The notes under the pieces were generated by a model. That model was given only the letters and a program-made list of their open reading frames with translations, searched no databases and had not been told where the DNA came from. Source: Amoebophrya sp. A120 (taxonomy: Eukaryota; Sar; Dinophyceae; Syndiniales; Amoebophryaceae). Taken from it: DNA of 64,000 bases. Positions 23,329 to 36,200 of the stretch are shown here, piece after piece (positions within the stretch are counted from its first letter, which is position 1; every line of letters starts with the position of its first letter). A program made the translations under genes and the position numbers. The DNA is taken from assembly GCA_905178155.1 (NCBI GenBank), contig CAJINV010000004.1, positions 6,507,923 through 6,571,922 of the forward strand, given 5' to 3'.

Positions 23329-23460
23329 GTGGAGCTGGAGCCTGATCGCGCCATGTTCAACGCGATGATTGACGACCATCTTGCTTCCGGCAGAGAATGG
23401 AAGGCCGACCTATTACAGCAGATGGCAGAGGCTTGCTTTGAGCCGGACGAGTCGCGCTAG
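23329..23460 (+). pseudogene. PPR repeat fragment
   Basis: VELEPDRAMFNAMIDDHLAS followed by GREWKADLLQQMAEA and a stop is a close copy of the last repeat of the gene at 21686-22639 (VEPDRAIFTAMIDYYVSSGR). No upstream repeats or start are joined to it in frame. It is either a duplicated remnant or, less likely, a downstream exon of the same gene. Confidence 0.55.
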
Positions 23461-23984
23461 TGGGCGCGTGTGTTGAAAGGATATAGTCAAGAAAAGTACA
23501 ACCTACAACTGCAGAGCCAAAGTCAACAAATTAATCAGTATTTTTGGAAGGCTCTACGGAAGGTAATATATAAATGATCTGTAGTCCAAGCACTAGTTTT
23601 GATAAGAGAAAAGATGAAGTTTATTTTGGGAGTTGTTTTGGTTTTCTATTTTGTGTAATTACATTGATGTACGTTGCATAAAAAAAAATGTAAAAGAACA
23701 AAGTAAGACGCAGCACATGAGGAGCCTTTGACTTAGATTGATTTCCAAAGCAAGAGATCCAATTTGAAAAGAAAGAAACTCCTTGTAGTTGTGTTGCACA
23801 TCCCGAAAAAAATTCACAGAGAAGAGCTTTTTCCAGCAAGAGGTGTTGAAAAGCAAATGTATGTATGTTGGTGTTCAAACGCAAAAACAAACTTTTCTTC
23901 CGGTCGTACAAATTTTAGTTTGTCTTGCTATTCAAAAGCGAGAGCTCCTTCTGTTTGTCTTTACCCGTTTTAGTTCCAATCGTC

Positions 23985-24163
23985 GGCAAAGGTCTAGTTC
24001 CTATTATGTCAATAAAGATCCTACCATTCGGTCATTTCCAGGGCGTTGTGTAGTAAAAAGAAAAACCAGCAATCCCGAGATCAAACACCACAGGCCCTGC
24101 CGCGTCAGATTGATTGGCGTCGCGAAGGAGGAGGTTTTTGTTTCTAGTCACTTATATATCGGA
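23985..24163 (+). repeat. Diverged intergenic repeat, copy 2
   Basis: Counterpart of 20463-20710 in the same orientation, about 3.5 kb away. It ends about 55 bp before the start codon of the PFK-like gene, so it may contain promoter or leader-acceptor sequence; that is inference. Confidence 0.6.
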
Positions 24164-24217
24164 ACAAAATAAAAAGTTTTTCTTGCTTGATTTTTGTTGA
24201 AACAAAAAACGCGAAGC

Positions 24218-27200
24218 ATGTCGGAACTGATTCGTCTTCGTTCTATGGAGCGGCCCGTGCTGCCACAAGTCTTGAAAGGCGCGGTCGTTCCGGTGGAAAC
24301 GGGTAGTTCGTTTTCTTCCTCTAGTACAAGCTCCACAACATCACCGGCTAAACAGCAGAAAACAACTCCAGTAGCAACTGTATCATCCACCGCATGTGAA
24401 AGAAGCGGAGGTGCGAAGAACGCAGGTTCTAATTCCTCGCAAGTAGAAGTAGACCACGTTCAACATCAACATCTCTCCCAGCCAGACAAGCCGCCGCCCA
24501 TCATCCAGCTGAAGTGCTCCCCATTTGGCGCGTATGAAAAGCAGAAGTGCTCGATCGGCGTCCTCCTCGCGTGCGACCGGTGTCCCGGGGCCGGGACGGA
24601 GAACGTGATTCTCGGCGTGCAGCAGCGCGTTGCCTCCTCGGTGACCAGAGGGATGTCCGGCCGGGCGGTTGGGTTTCTAGACGGATCGGTGGGGCTGATG
24701 AAGGGCAACTATATGAATCTAGAGAGTACTGGTGGAATTATAGGTGGTGGCACGAGCAGTAGTTCATCTGGCGGGGGGGCGTCTTCATCTTCATCAAGCC
24801 ATTTTCCCTCGTCGTCTTCCACGAGTCAATATCTCAACTGCGGTATGCGTTGCAAATATGTCTGGGCCGGGAAGGATGCAACTTGTCATGCTACCTTTGG
24901 AATCTACATAAAATCTGTATTGCATGAACAGCAAAAGAGGCGCAATTTGTGCTACGCGGAGAGGTGGGTATTTCTCATGCGGTATGAGCTGCATCAGAAA
25001 ACCCTCACAGAATCTCTGACGCTCGGGCATGCATCACAGACTCCATGGGTCATGGAAAATCTGCATGACAAACTTCCAGACCCAGACATTTTTGCATTTC
25101 ATATGCGGCGGTGCCCGCATGCTGGGTTTCAAGCCGTTCCGCGGCAGAATTTCCGACCGCGACATCGCGAAGATCGCGCAGCGGTGCCGGGAGCTGGACT
25201 TGCAGGGCTTAGTGATCGTCGGCGGGCTGGAAGAGGTGCTCGCGATGCAGGAAATCGCCGACAAAATCAACAACTTACCGCCGGAACTCATCGCGCAGGC
25301 AGCAGCATCAAGCTCAACATCTGGGGCGGCGGGTAATAATAGTAGTACGAGGGGCACTACAACTTTTACTACTGTCGGCACTACTAGCTCTTCCTCGTCG
25401 ATGCGGAACAGCAGTAGTCCGGTAACCAACGCGTTCTCGCAGCCGCGAACGCCGAACACGGCGGGGTCGGCTTTCGCGAGCGGGAGGGAAAGCAAAACCA
25501 CGACACCCGGAGGACCTGCGGCACCGGGTTCGGCAGGCCCAAGTTCCGCCCAGGTTGTCGTAAACGACCAAGCGTTATGGATTGCAAATATGTCTGGGTC
25601 TGGATGATTGCGAGACTCGTCATGCATATTTTCCATGGCCCATGATGTCTCTGACGCATGCCCTAGCATCACAGATTTAGAGGGCTTTGCGATTATGCCT
25701 CTGCCGCATGAGAAATGCCCTCTCGGCGTAGCCCAAACTAAAGTCCTCTTGCTGGTCATGCAATACAAACTTTTTTAGAATCCAGAGACAGCATCACAAG
25801 CTTAGAATCTTCCAGACCAAGACACTTTTGCACTTGATCAGCGTTCAATATGCCCATGAAAACCAGTCCGAACCAGGCGCAGACGCCAAACAGCAGCCAA
25901 GGCCTCGCGCAGCAACTGCAAAATGCAAATCCAAATCCGCCCACGACGCAGCCGCACCACGTCACAATCGTGGGGGTTCTCCAGTCCCCGAACCGCACTG
26001 TGAGACTTCCCCCCTACGTGCCTGTCACGCTCGGGTTCGACTCCGCAAGGGGAGTTCTGTCTGAGGTCGCCGGGAACATTTCGGTCGACGCCCTTTCCAG
26101 CGGGAAGTTCTACCACTTTATCCGCTGCGGGTCGACGGCGGTCACCCTGGAGATCGCGCTGCAGGTGGAGCCGACCATCGTGATTGTGAACGAGGAGGTG
26201 AAGAATGGGAAGCAGTCGCTGACCGAAATCGTGAAAAGCATCGCGGAGCAGATTTTGAAAAGAAGAGACGAATTTGGTTTGAATTCCGGGGTTATTTTAC
26301 TATCCGACGGATTGGTCGAGAACGGGCTGGTGCAGACGGAGATTTTGAAATCCGAAATCGCACATCTGCGGAAAGCCTTCAAGGTCCGGACCGAAGCGGA
26401 ATTGTTGCTCGGCGGCAGTAGTAGTAGTTCTACTGCGACAATTATATCCGGCTCGTCGACCAATTTGCTCGCAGACCGGACAACTTCCTCCGCGTCGCAA
26501 TTGTCTTCCGACGCAGCAGGTAGTTCTGCTGGTGCAGCAGGTCCACCCGCACAGAACAAGAATCCCGGGCTCTCTCCCGCCTCGCGCGAGCTGTACGCCA
26601 TGCTGCCGGCGGACTGCCGGCAGGCGCTGCTGTTTCGGGATGACGTGCGGGGGGAACCGCTGTTGCCGCAGGTGGACGCGGAGAAGTTGCTGGCTCGCCT
26701 CGTCCGGGAGGTATCCAGGAAAAAAATTGTGTAAGTGTAACTGTGTAGGAAGAACAGCATTACAAAGTAGCTTTGCATTACAGGGAAAATCTGTCATGCG
26801 CAGCTAATACGTGGAAACACGTATGAAAGTAGCGTATGACGCAGATCCAGCATGACAAGTGTAAACAGTTTTGCACTTTCTGCATCACAGATCCACACTC
26901 ACATAGTTTTTTTCTTGCATAGGAGGCTTTGTCCCACGACTGGGCGGAATTTATCCCGCGGTACCACAACATCGCGGTCGAGGGAAGGTTATCAAATGCA
27001 AAAATGTCTGGGTCTGGAAGATTGGTAAGTTTGTCATGCGGGTTTTCCATGACCCACACGGTCTGCCATGCACGGCCTAGCATGTTGACAGGTTCTGTGA
27101 GATCTCTATCATGCCGCTCCTGCATGAGAAACTTGAGTCTAAACTTGTTCAAAAGTGGACCTCTTTTGGTAATCATGCAACACAAATTTTTCCACGATCC

Positions 27201-30200
27201 AGATGTAGCATGACAAGTTACACTCTTGTTCCAGACGCAGACATGTTTGCAATGCATAAAGGTGTCCCGTCCCCACGCAGTTTGACGCGACGCTGGGCTG
27301 GGCGTTGGGGCACTGCGCGGCGGCCTTGGTGCAGAGACGACAAAACGGATACATCGCCTGCGTCACGGACTTGCTCGAGTCCCCGCGGATGTGGCAGGCC
27401 TACGGGTTGCCGATGAAGACCCTGATCGAGCAGTTCTTCCAGCCGCAACAGGCGGTCGGCGGGACCACAGCAGGTTCTTCGGTAGCTTCCACGATCGAGC
27501 GGAGCTCCTGGCGTGACTCTGCCGCGGGCAATACGCCATCCTTCTCTGTCTCCCTGGGAGCCAAGTCGGTGGAGGAGCTGCGGAATTCAAGAACGACCAC
27601 AACGACGACCCCGATTTTTAGTACGCTGAACAAAAGAGCAGATGTTGGCAGCGGCGTAGGCGCAGCAAGTACGGCATCGAGGTCGGTGAGCTTCTCGACA
27701 GAGGCGCGTGGTGGTACAACAACTTCTTCTACCGCTGGGCTGCAGTCCTCCAGCAAGGCGGGGGGTCATCAACAAGATCCAGCAGGAGGAAATCACACGA
27801 GAACTAGTACCAGCCCCACCAGTTCCGCGCTCGCGCAGCGCAACAGAAGCATGCTGGTGGCCAGCAGACCGCTAGCATTACAAACCTACCCGGTGTACAC
27901 CGTGTACAAGGAACTCGCGGACGAGTGGGCGGTCCGGTTGTCCGTCCGCCAGCCGGGCCCGACGCAATTCGGGATCAAGGGGGACGGGGTGTTTCGCGGG
28001 ACCTTGATGTACGCGACGAACCTGGACTATTCGTATTCCATCTTGGCAGAATACGTCCCGTACGCGAAGCTACGGGAAGCCGCGGTCTCGCACAACAACT
28101 CCACTGTTCTTGCTGACCCGATGGAACAGCAGGGCTTGCTGAACCACAATAGCAGTTCCGCCCTTGCCGGTTTCTTCAACGCGTCTGCGGACAGTGTGCG
28201 AAGCTTAGTGCAGCAATCGCAAAGAGCATCCTCTTCGAACTGGGCTCAAATTGGCCAGTCGCAGCCAATTTTCCCGCCGCCGGAAGAACAATCTACTGCT
28301 CAAGAGCAACTTGCTCAACATCAAGAGAATTATGCTATAGCGCAACCGCCGAGCAGCATCAAACCGCCGGACCCAGCGGCGCCAAAGGTCCGGAATCTGC
28401 AGAGCTTCGAAAGCCGGAGCGACTTCTCCAGCGGCTCGGTTTCCAGGAGTTCTTCGTCCGTAAGCGACGACACGAAAGACGCGGCTATGCATACTGTGAG
28501 GAAAAATCCCCCCTCCCCATACTGAAAAGGTATGTTCACTTAGAAATTTGTGATGCTGATTTGTGACCACAAATCCTGTCTCCCTTGCAAGAAGGCAAAT
28601 CCAAAGAATCCCTCGCGTTATGGCGGCGATTTGTCATGCTGTCTCACCTTCATGGCAGGCCTCTGCTATGCTATGCGCCTACAACAAAACACCCCTCCGC
28701 AGGCTGAGGCTTTGATTGCCTGTAGTGCTTCACTGCAAGACAGGGCTGATTTGTGTACACAAATTCAGCAACAGAAGTTTCCGTTTCGATATGGAGGGGA
28801 GGGGGGATTTTTCATTTTGATAATGCAGGTGGTTTCGAAAACGTTGAAGAAGTCCAGCTCTTCGAGAAGCAATCAGAAGATGAACCAGGAGAATAACGAG
28901 CAGACAAAGGGAACAAATGTAACAACAAGCAGTAACAACAAATTGCGGATCCAAACACAAGACGCCTTTCTCCCGCGCCTCCGCGAGCTCACGCGAATGT
29001 CCGACACGCAGCGGCGGCGGGTGCAGTACCGACCGCATCTGCCCCAAAGTCTGCTCCAGTACAGGCTAGTGGACCGCGACGGCTATGGGGTTTGTTCGGA
29101 ACTGAAATTTTTGGAAAAACTCTTCCCGGCGACCCACAAGCTGAAAGCCATTCGCGTGGACGACCCGGTGGTGAAAAGGATGGAAAGTAGTGCGGCGGTG
29201 ACGAGAGATGTGAGCGTCACGTCAAACGTGGGCGGCATCGTGGGAGCACCAGCAGCTGCAACGGCTTCTGGCGGTGCAGCTGGTGCTGGTTCAGCATCTT
29301 TGAACCCGCAAGCAACGTTGAGTTCTTCATCTGGAGCTGCACCGAGTTCCTCGCAGCCTTTCCAGTTTTTGCCGCCGCCGCGAGAGTCGCAGGCTACGAC
29401 AAACTACAGCGGGGTCATGACGCATCCCGCGTCCTCGTCTTCCACAACCCGCGGCCCGCAGGGCCGGCGCACGAAACCGTTGAAGCTGGGGATCGTGTGC
29501 CTGTCCCGCGTATCAAGTGCAAAAATGTCTGGGTCTGGAAGAGGAAAAACATTTGTCATGCAGATTTCTCATGACCCATGATGCCTGTAATGCATGACCT
29601 AGCATCGCAGACTTTCAGAGGGCTTCCTGATGCACCTTCCGCATGAGAAATGCCCTGGCCGTGTAGCACAAACTGCAGCCCTCTTGCTGGTCATGCAATA
29701 CAAATGTTTTTACAGTTCAAAAACAGCATGACAAGTTGCAGTCTTCCAGACCCAGACATTTTTGCAGTTGAGACCGCGAGGCCCCGGGGATTCACAACGC
29801 GGTCTGTATCAAATGCAAAAATGTCTGGCGGGTCTGGAAGACTGCGAGATTTGTCATGCTTGTCTGGGATGACCAAAAAGTTTGTGATGCGTGTCTAAGA
29901 AGAGACCCCTGTTGCCTGTCATGCAAAAACGCAGCTTATCGTGAGAAAAACGCAACACAAAGAAGCGCAGATATTTCTCATGCTTGGCTGTGCATTACAG
30001 AGCATTTCCTATTCCCAACGCAGCATCACAAGTTTCCAGACCCAGACATTTTTGCATGTGATAGTCTGGGGCGCGCTGCGGTTCGTGCAGGAGAACGCAA
30101 GGGAGGTCGCCGCGGCGCGGGAGCAAATGTTCGGCGGAGGAGCAGACATGCATTCTTCTGGAAGCATGAGCGACTTCGCACCCTCCCCGCCCTTCTCGAC

Positions 30201-33200
30201 GAACGCAATTGCCGAAGCAGGAACAACAAGTGCGTCGAACGTAGCAAATTATAACCAAGAAGACCACAACTTTGGGCCGGGTGCAGCAAGCCCTTCGGCG
30301 CAGCCAACTGGGCACTTGTACGGATTCTTGGGCGGGGGACGGGGTCTGTGTGAACGGAACTTCATCGAGATCGACGAGCAAAGGTTGCTACCCTACTGCA
30401 ACCAGGCGGGGCTGGATTTGTTGCAGCGGTCCGATTTCGCGGTGACAAGGACGGAAGCGAATCTGACGAAGGTTGTGGAAACAGTGTTGTCGTTGGAATT
30501 AGACGGGCTCTTGGTGATTGGAAACAGCCAGTCCCACCCGGAAACGGCATTTTTGGCCGAGTACTTTCTGGAGTTCCGGGTGCCCTGCGCAGTGGTGGGG
30601 ATACCGGCCAGCTGCGAAAACGATCTACCCTTTGTGGAGCAGGTACAGATACTTACTACTTCAACATCCATGGTTTTGTTCTTTCTTATGCTGATGTTTA
30701 TGTGTGCATTTCACCACCTTCATTTGTTTCAGTCGCTCAAACAGAAACCGTTCTTTCGTGTTCATCTTCGTCTAGAAATAATAAAAATAAGTACCTTGTC
30801 CAAAAAACCTCCACAGTCCCTTGGCCACGACACCGCCTGCAAAGTTTTCTCGTCCATCATCGGGAATCTCGGTGCGCATGCCGCCAGCACGAAGAAGCAC
30901 TGGTACTTTATCCGTGTGGCTGGCCGGTCCGTTAGTCGCATTGTGAACGAGTGCTGTCTATGGCTTGTAAAAAGGTCTGGGTCTGGAAGATTCTGCGACT
31001 TGTGATGCATGTTTTTCATGCGCCATCATGTCTGTGATGCATGCCCTAGCATCACAGATGTTTTGAGGGCATCTTGATGCGTATTCTGCATGACAAACAA
31101 GGTCCGAGCGTGGGGACAGGGTCCCCACGCGGGCCCTTGGCTTCGGTTTCGGCTTGAGGTTTCAGCCTGGGGCTTCGGCTTGGGGGTTTCATTCGGCCTG
31201 GGGTTTCGGCTTCAGGCGACGGCGGCAGACAGTCAGGCGATAGAGCTGGACGGCGGTGCGCTCTGTGGGTGCAGAAATGCCACCGCCCCAGAGGCGCGGA
31301 ATGGGCTCTACGAAGTTCCCGCAACAAATCTGGGCGCGGGGCGTCGCTTCCTCGCATGAAAGCAAGGGCCGAGGCACGAAGTCAGGAGGGGGATAGCCGG
31401 AGAAGCAAGGCGCAGAGCCTGGCAGGGCTGCCCAGCTGGACGGCCTTGCGGCCTTGGGTTTTCGAAAAAGCTGGGCAGCCTTGCAGAAGTTTATCCAGTT
31501 TTTTCAAGATTCGCCACCCTCGCATTATGTTCCCTCGTCCAAAGTGTGGGCTAGGGGCTTCGCGCGATAGCCGGGGAAGCAAGGAACAGAGCGGGGCAAG
31601 GCTGGCGAGCTCGGCGGCTTTTTGGCCTTGGACTTACTTTCGGAAAAGCTGGCCAAACTTGAAAAAAATTCATAAGGTTGCCCAAGCTTCCCCAGTTGCG
31701 CACCATCTGCGGCCAAAGTGCGGCCGTGGGGCGTCGCGCGATAGCCGGAGAGGCAAGGAACAGACAGAGCGCGGCAAGGCTGGCCAGCGAGCTTGGCGGC
31801 TTTGCGGCCTTGCGTTTTCGGAAAAGCTCGCCAAACTTGAAAAGTTTTGCCAGTTTTTTCATGATTCCCCGGCCCAGCATCACCGGCCTACGGCCAAAAT
31901 GTGGCCTCGGGGCTTCGCGCGGTAGCCGGGGAAGCAAGGAACAGAGCGGGGCAAGCCTGGCCAGGCAGCCAGGCGGCCTTGTGGCCTCGGGTTTCTTTTC
32001 GCAAAAGAAAAGCTGGCCAAACCTGAAGAAGTGCGCGCTTCAAGTTTTTTCAAGATTCCCGCGCACGCTCGCATTGCCTACGGCCATGCTGAGTGTTGCC
32101 GTGGGGCTTCGCGCGATAGGCGGAGAAGCAAGGAGCAGAGCGGGGCAAGGCTGGCACGCTTGACGGCTTTGCGGCTTTGGATTTTCGAAAAAGCTGGCCG
32201 ACCTTGATAAAGCTGCCCAAGCTTTTTGCAAAGTCCCCCCGCCTTCGCATTTATTACCTACGGCCAGGGCGAACGCGGCCGCGCCGCAGGGCTTCGCGCG
32301 GTAGCCGGAGAAGCAAGGAAGGAACAGAGCGGGGCAAGGCTTGCCACCTTGGCGGCTTTGCGGCCTTGGCTTTTCGGAAAACCTGGCCGACCTTGCAAAA
32401 GTTTTGCTCTCAGGCTTTTCGCTTTTCGAGATCATTCCCCGCGCTCGCACCACGTACGGCCAAGATGCGGCCGCGGGGCTTCGCGCGATAGCCGAAGAGG
32501 CAAGGACCAGAGCGGGGCAAGACTGGCCAGCTTGGTGGCTTTGATTGCGGCCCTGGGTTTTCGGAGAAGCCGCCCGGCCAAACTTGAAAAGGCCTGCAAA
32601 ACCTCCCCGGCCTCGCATTGCCGAGGGCCAAGATGTGGCGCCGGGGCTTCGCGCGGTGAGCAGAGAAGCATGGAACAGAGCGGGGCAAGGCTGGCACGCG
32701 GGGCGGCTTTGCGGCCTTGGGCTTTCGCCTTTTCAGGTTTTCAAGATTTCCAGCCATCGCACTACCTGCCTCCGGCCAAAATGTGGCCGCGGGGCTTCGC
32801 GCGGTAGCCGGAGAAGCAATGAAACGAGCGGGGCAAGGCTGGCAAGTTGGACGGCTTTGCGGCGTTGATTCTTCGAAAAAGCCGGCCAAACTTGCAAAAA
32901 GCTCCCCGGCTGTTCCGAGGCTTCCCGCGCTCGCATTACTTTCCTACGACGAAAATGCGGCCCCGGGGCTTCGCACGATAGCCACAGAAGCAAGGAACAG
33001 AGCGGGCGCGGGGCAAGTTTGGCGGGCCAGCTTGGCGGCTTTGTGGCCTCGGGTTTTCGGAGAAGCTGGCCAACTTTGAAGAAACTTGTCCAGCTTTTTA
33101 AGATTTCCCGCGTTCGCATTACGTACGGCCGAAATGCGGCGGGCCGCGGGGCTTCGCGCGGGCGATAGCCGGAGAAGCGAGGAACAGAGCGGGGCAAGGC

Positions 33201-36200
33201 TGGCCAGCCGGACGGCTCTGCGGCCTTGAGTTTCGGCGGGCGTTCGCTTGGAAAGGCTGGCCAAGTTTGAGAAAATTTTTCGAGTAAGTTACCCCAAGAC
33301 TGACTCCCCGCCCCCGCATTGCATGCCTTTCTACGGCCAGAATGTTGCCGCGGGGCGTCGCGCGATAGCCGGAGAAGCAAGGGGCAGCGCTTGGGTTTTC
33401 GAAAAGGCTGGCCAAACCTGAAAAACAAAGGCGCGCTCCAAGGCTATTCCAAGATGTCCCGCCCTCGCATTACCTACGGCCAACGTGTGGCGTCGGGGCT
33501 TCGCGCGATAGCCGGAAAAGCAAGGGCGGGGCAGAGCGGGGCAACGCTGGCCGGCTGAAGTGGACGGCTTTGCCGCGGCCTTGGTGTTTCGGAAAAGCTG
33601 GCCAAACCTGCGCAAGCTTTCGAGCCCCGCGCCCGCATTACCTACGGCCAGCGCGTGGCCTTGCCCTGGGGCTTCGCGCGATAGCCGGAGAAGCACGGAG
33701 CAGAGCGGGGCAAGGCTGGCCATCTGGGCGGCTTTGCCTGCGGCGTTGGGTTTTCGGAAAAACTGGCCAAACTGGCCAAACATCGCCGCAGGCCCTGCGG
33801 CCAAAGCTTGGCCGCGCGCGGGGGGGGGGCTTCGCACGCACGAGAACCGGAGAAGCAAGGAATGGGACGGGGCAAGGCTGGCCAGCTGGAAGGCTTTGCG
33901 GCCTTGGGTGTTGTGTTCGAAAAGCGGCCCAAACTTGAAAAAATTTCTCAAGTGTTTTCAAGGCTGCCCGCCTTCGCATTACCTCCGGCCAAGGTGCGGC
34001 CTCGGGGCTTCGCACGATAGCCGGAGAACGAACAGCAAAGAACAGACAGAGTGGGGCAAGGCTGGCTGGCCAGCTGGAAGGCTTTGCGTGCGACTTTGCG
34101 TCTTCGGAAAAGTTGGCCAAACTTTAAAAAATTTTTCAAGCTTTGCAAGGTTTCCCGCCTTCGCAACACCAGCGGCCCAAGAAGTGTGGCCGCGAGGGTC
34201 CGCGCGGTCGCCGGAGAAGCAAGGAACGGAGCGGGGCGAGGCGGGGCGGCCAGCGAGCTGGAACGCTTTGCGGCCTTGCGTTCTCGGAAAAGCTGGCCAG
34301 ACTTGCAAAAGCTCCGCAAGCTTTTCCAAGGTTCCCCGCCCGCTTTCGCACTACCTGCGGCCAAGACGGGGCCTCGCGCGCGCGATAGCCGGAGAAGCAA
34401 GGAAAAGAGCGGGGCAAGGCTGGCCAGCTGGGCGGCTGTGCGGCCTTGGGCTTTCGGAAAACCTGGCCAAACTTGCCAGGGCTTTTTTCAGGGTTTCCCG
34501 CCTTCGCATTGCCTAGCTTTCTACGGCCAAAACGTGGCCGCGGGGCTTTGCGCGATAGCCGGAGACGCAAGGAACAGAGCGGGGCAAGCCAAGACTGGCC
34601 AGCTGGACAGCCTTGATCGCGGCCCCGGCTTTTCGGAAAAGCTGGCCAAACATGGCTAAGCTTTTGAAGCCTTCCAAAGGTGTCCCGCCTTCGCATTAGA
34701 TTGCGCGCGGCCAAGTCGAGGCCCCGCGCGATGGCCGGGGAAGCAAAGGGCAGAGCGGGGCGAGGCCGGCCAGCTTGGCGGCTTTGCGACCTCGGGGGAG
34801 TTTCCGGAAGAGCTGGGCAAACCTGAAAAACATTCCCGAGCTTTTTCAAGGTTCCCCGGGTAGGTTCTCACTACCTACGGCCAACATTTGGCCGCGGGCT
34901 TTCGCACGATAGCCGGGAAAGCAAGGGGCAGAGCGGGGCAAGGCTGGCCAGCAAGCTGGGAGGCCTTGTGGCCTTGGGTTTTCGGAAAAGCTGCCAACAC
35001 TTGACCGACCTGCTCAGGTTTTTCCTTTTCTCAAGATCCCCCGGCGGCCCTCAAATTACCTAGGTTGCGGCCAACATGTGGCCTCGGGGCTTCGCGCGAT
35101 GGCCGGAGAAGCAAGGAACAGAGCGGGGCAAGGCCGGGCAGCTGGACGGCTTTGCCGCCTCGGGTTTCCGGAAAAGCCGGCCAAGCTTGCAACCTTCTCC
35201 AAGGTTCTTCAAGGTTGTCCGCGGTCGCACTACGTACGGCCAAGGTGTTGCCTCGGGCGGGGCTTCGCGCGATAGCCGGAGAAGCAAGGAGCAACACAGA
35301 GCGGGGCAAGGCTGGCCGGCTTTGCGGCCTTGGTTGGGTTTTCGGAGAAGCTGGCCAAACTTGAGGAAATTTTGAAAATTTTTCCAAGCCTGAAACCGTT
35401 CCCATTTTGGAAATTTTCAAAATTCCCGGGAAGGGCGCCGTCGGCTCCGGCCCGGGCTTCGAACCAGGGGGGCGCGATGGTCCGTCGCATGAGCAGAAGG
35501 GGCGGCCTTTGCGTTGTAGCCCGGCGAAGGCCCCGCGGCGGGGCCCGTGCTGTTGTAGCAAACTGCGGGCGCGCCTTGCCGCGCGCGGGAGGACGCCGGG
35601 GCCCCCGATGCGCTCGCGACTCCCGCGGGGGGCGTGTGTGGTTCTTCGGGGTTGGGCGTTGTGCCACCCCGTTTGGACGGCCGGGGAATTTGTTATAGAG
35701 CGCGTTATGGGACGCGTTATGGGCAGCGACGCGAAATCTTTGTGGGATTTTGCTGGGGTCGCTTTATAACGCGCCCCACAACGAATCCCATAACACCCCG
35801 GGCCGGGGTGCTTGCCACGGTTTCTCAACGCCCCCATAACGCGTCCTACAACGCGTTCCACGACGCGTTCTATGCCGCGTCCTATAACGCCGCCCATAAC
35901 GCCCCCCCATAACGCTTCCCAAGCAGCCCTGGCCTAGTGTTTTCGTCTCGCAAGGCGAGCGCCAAAATTGCCGGGGAAAAATTTCCGCAGAAAAATTGGC
36001 TCTGGGGGTTCCAATTTCAAAACTTCCGAAAACCGTAACACGCAGACAACGAAAGCCCCGCCCGGAAGTTTCCCGGCTAAATTTTCCCAAGCTTTTTCAA
36101 GCCTTCCCGCCTTCGTATTATCTTCCAACGGCCAACACCTGGCCGCGACGCGTCGCGCGGTCGCCGGAGATGCAAGGAACAGAGAGAGCGGGGAAGGGCT

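Larger units (their letters stand above)
22640..24217. other. Intergenic spacer with duplicated T-rich block and PPR remnant
   Basis: T-rich blocks at about 22725-22815 and 23150-23285 are related (shared TCTATCTTGTAG, TAGGC, TTATTTTTTTC and ATTGCCAT words). The second is followed by a PPR remnant, so part of the PPR gene 3' region appears duplicated. A second copy of the intergenic repeat lies at about 23985-24163. No other gene is supported. Confidence 0.5.

Noticed and set aside
35440-35480. Possible tRNA T-loop (GGGCTTCGAACCAGG)
   Set aside because: No acceptor, D or anticodon stems can be built around it.
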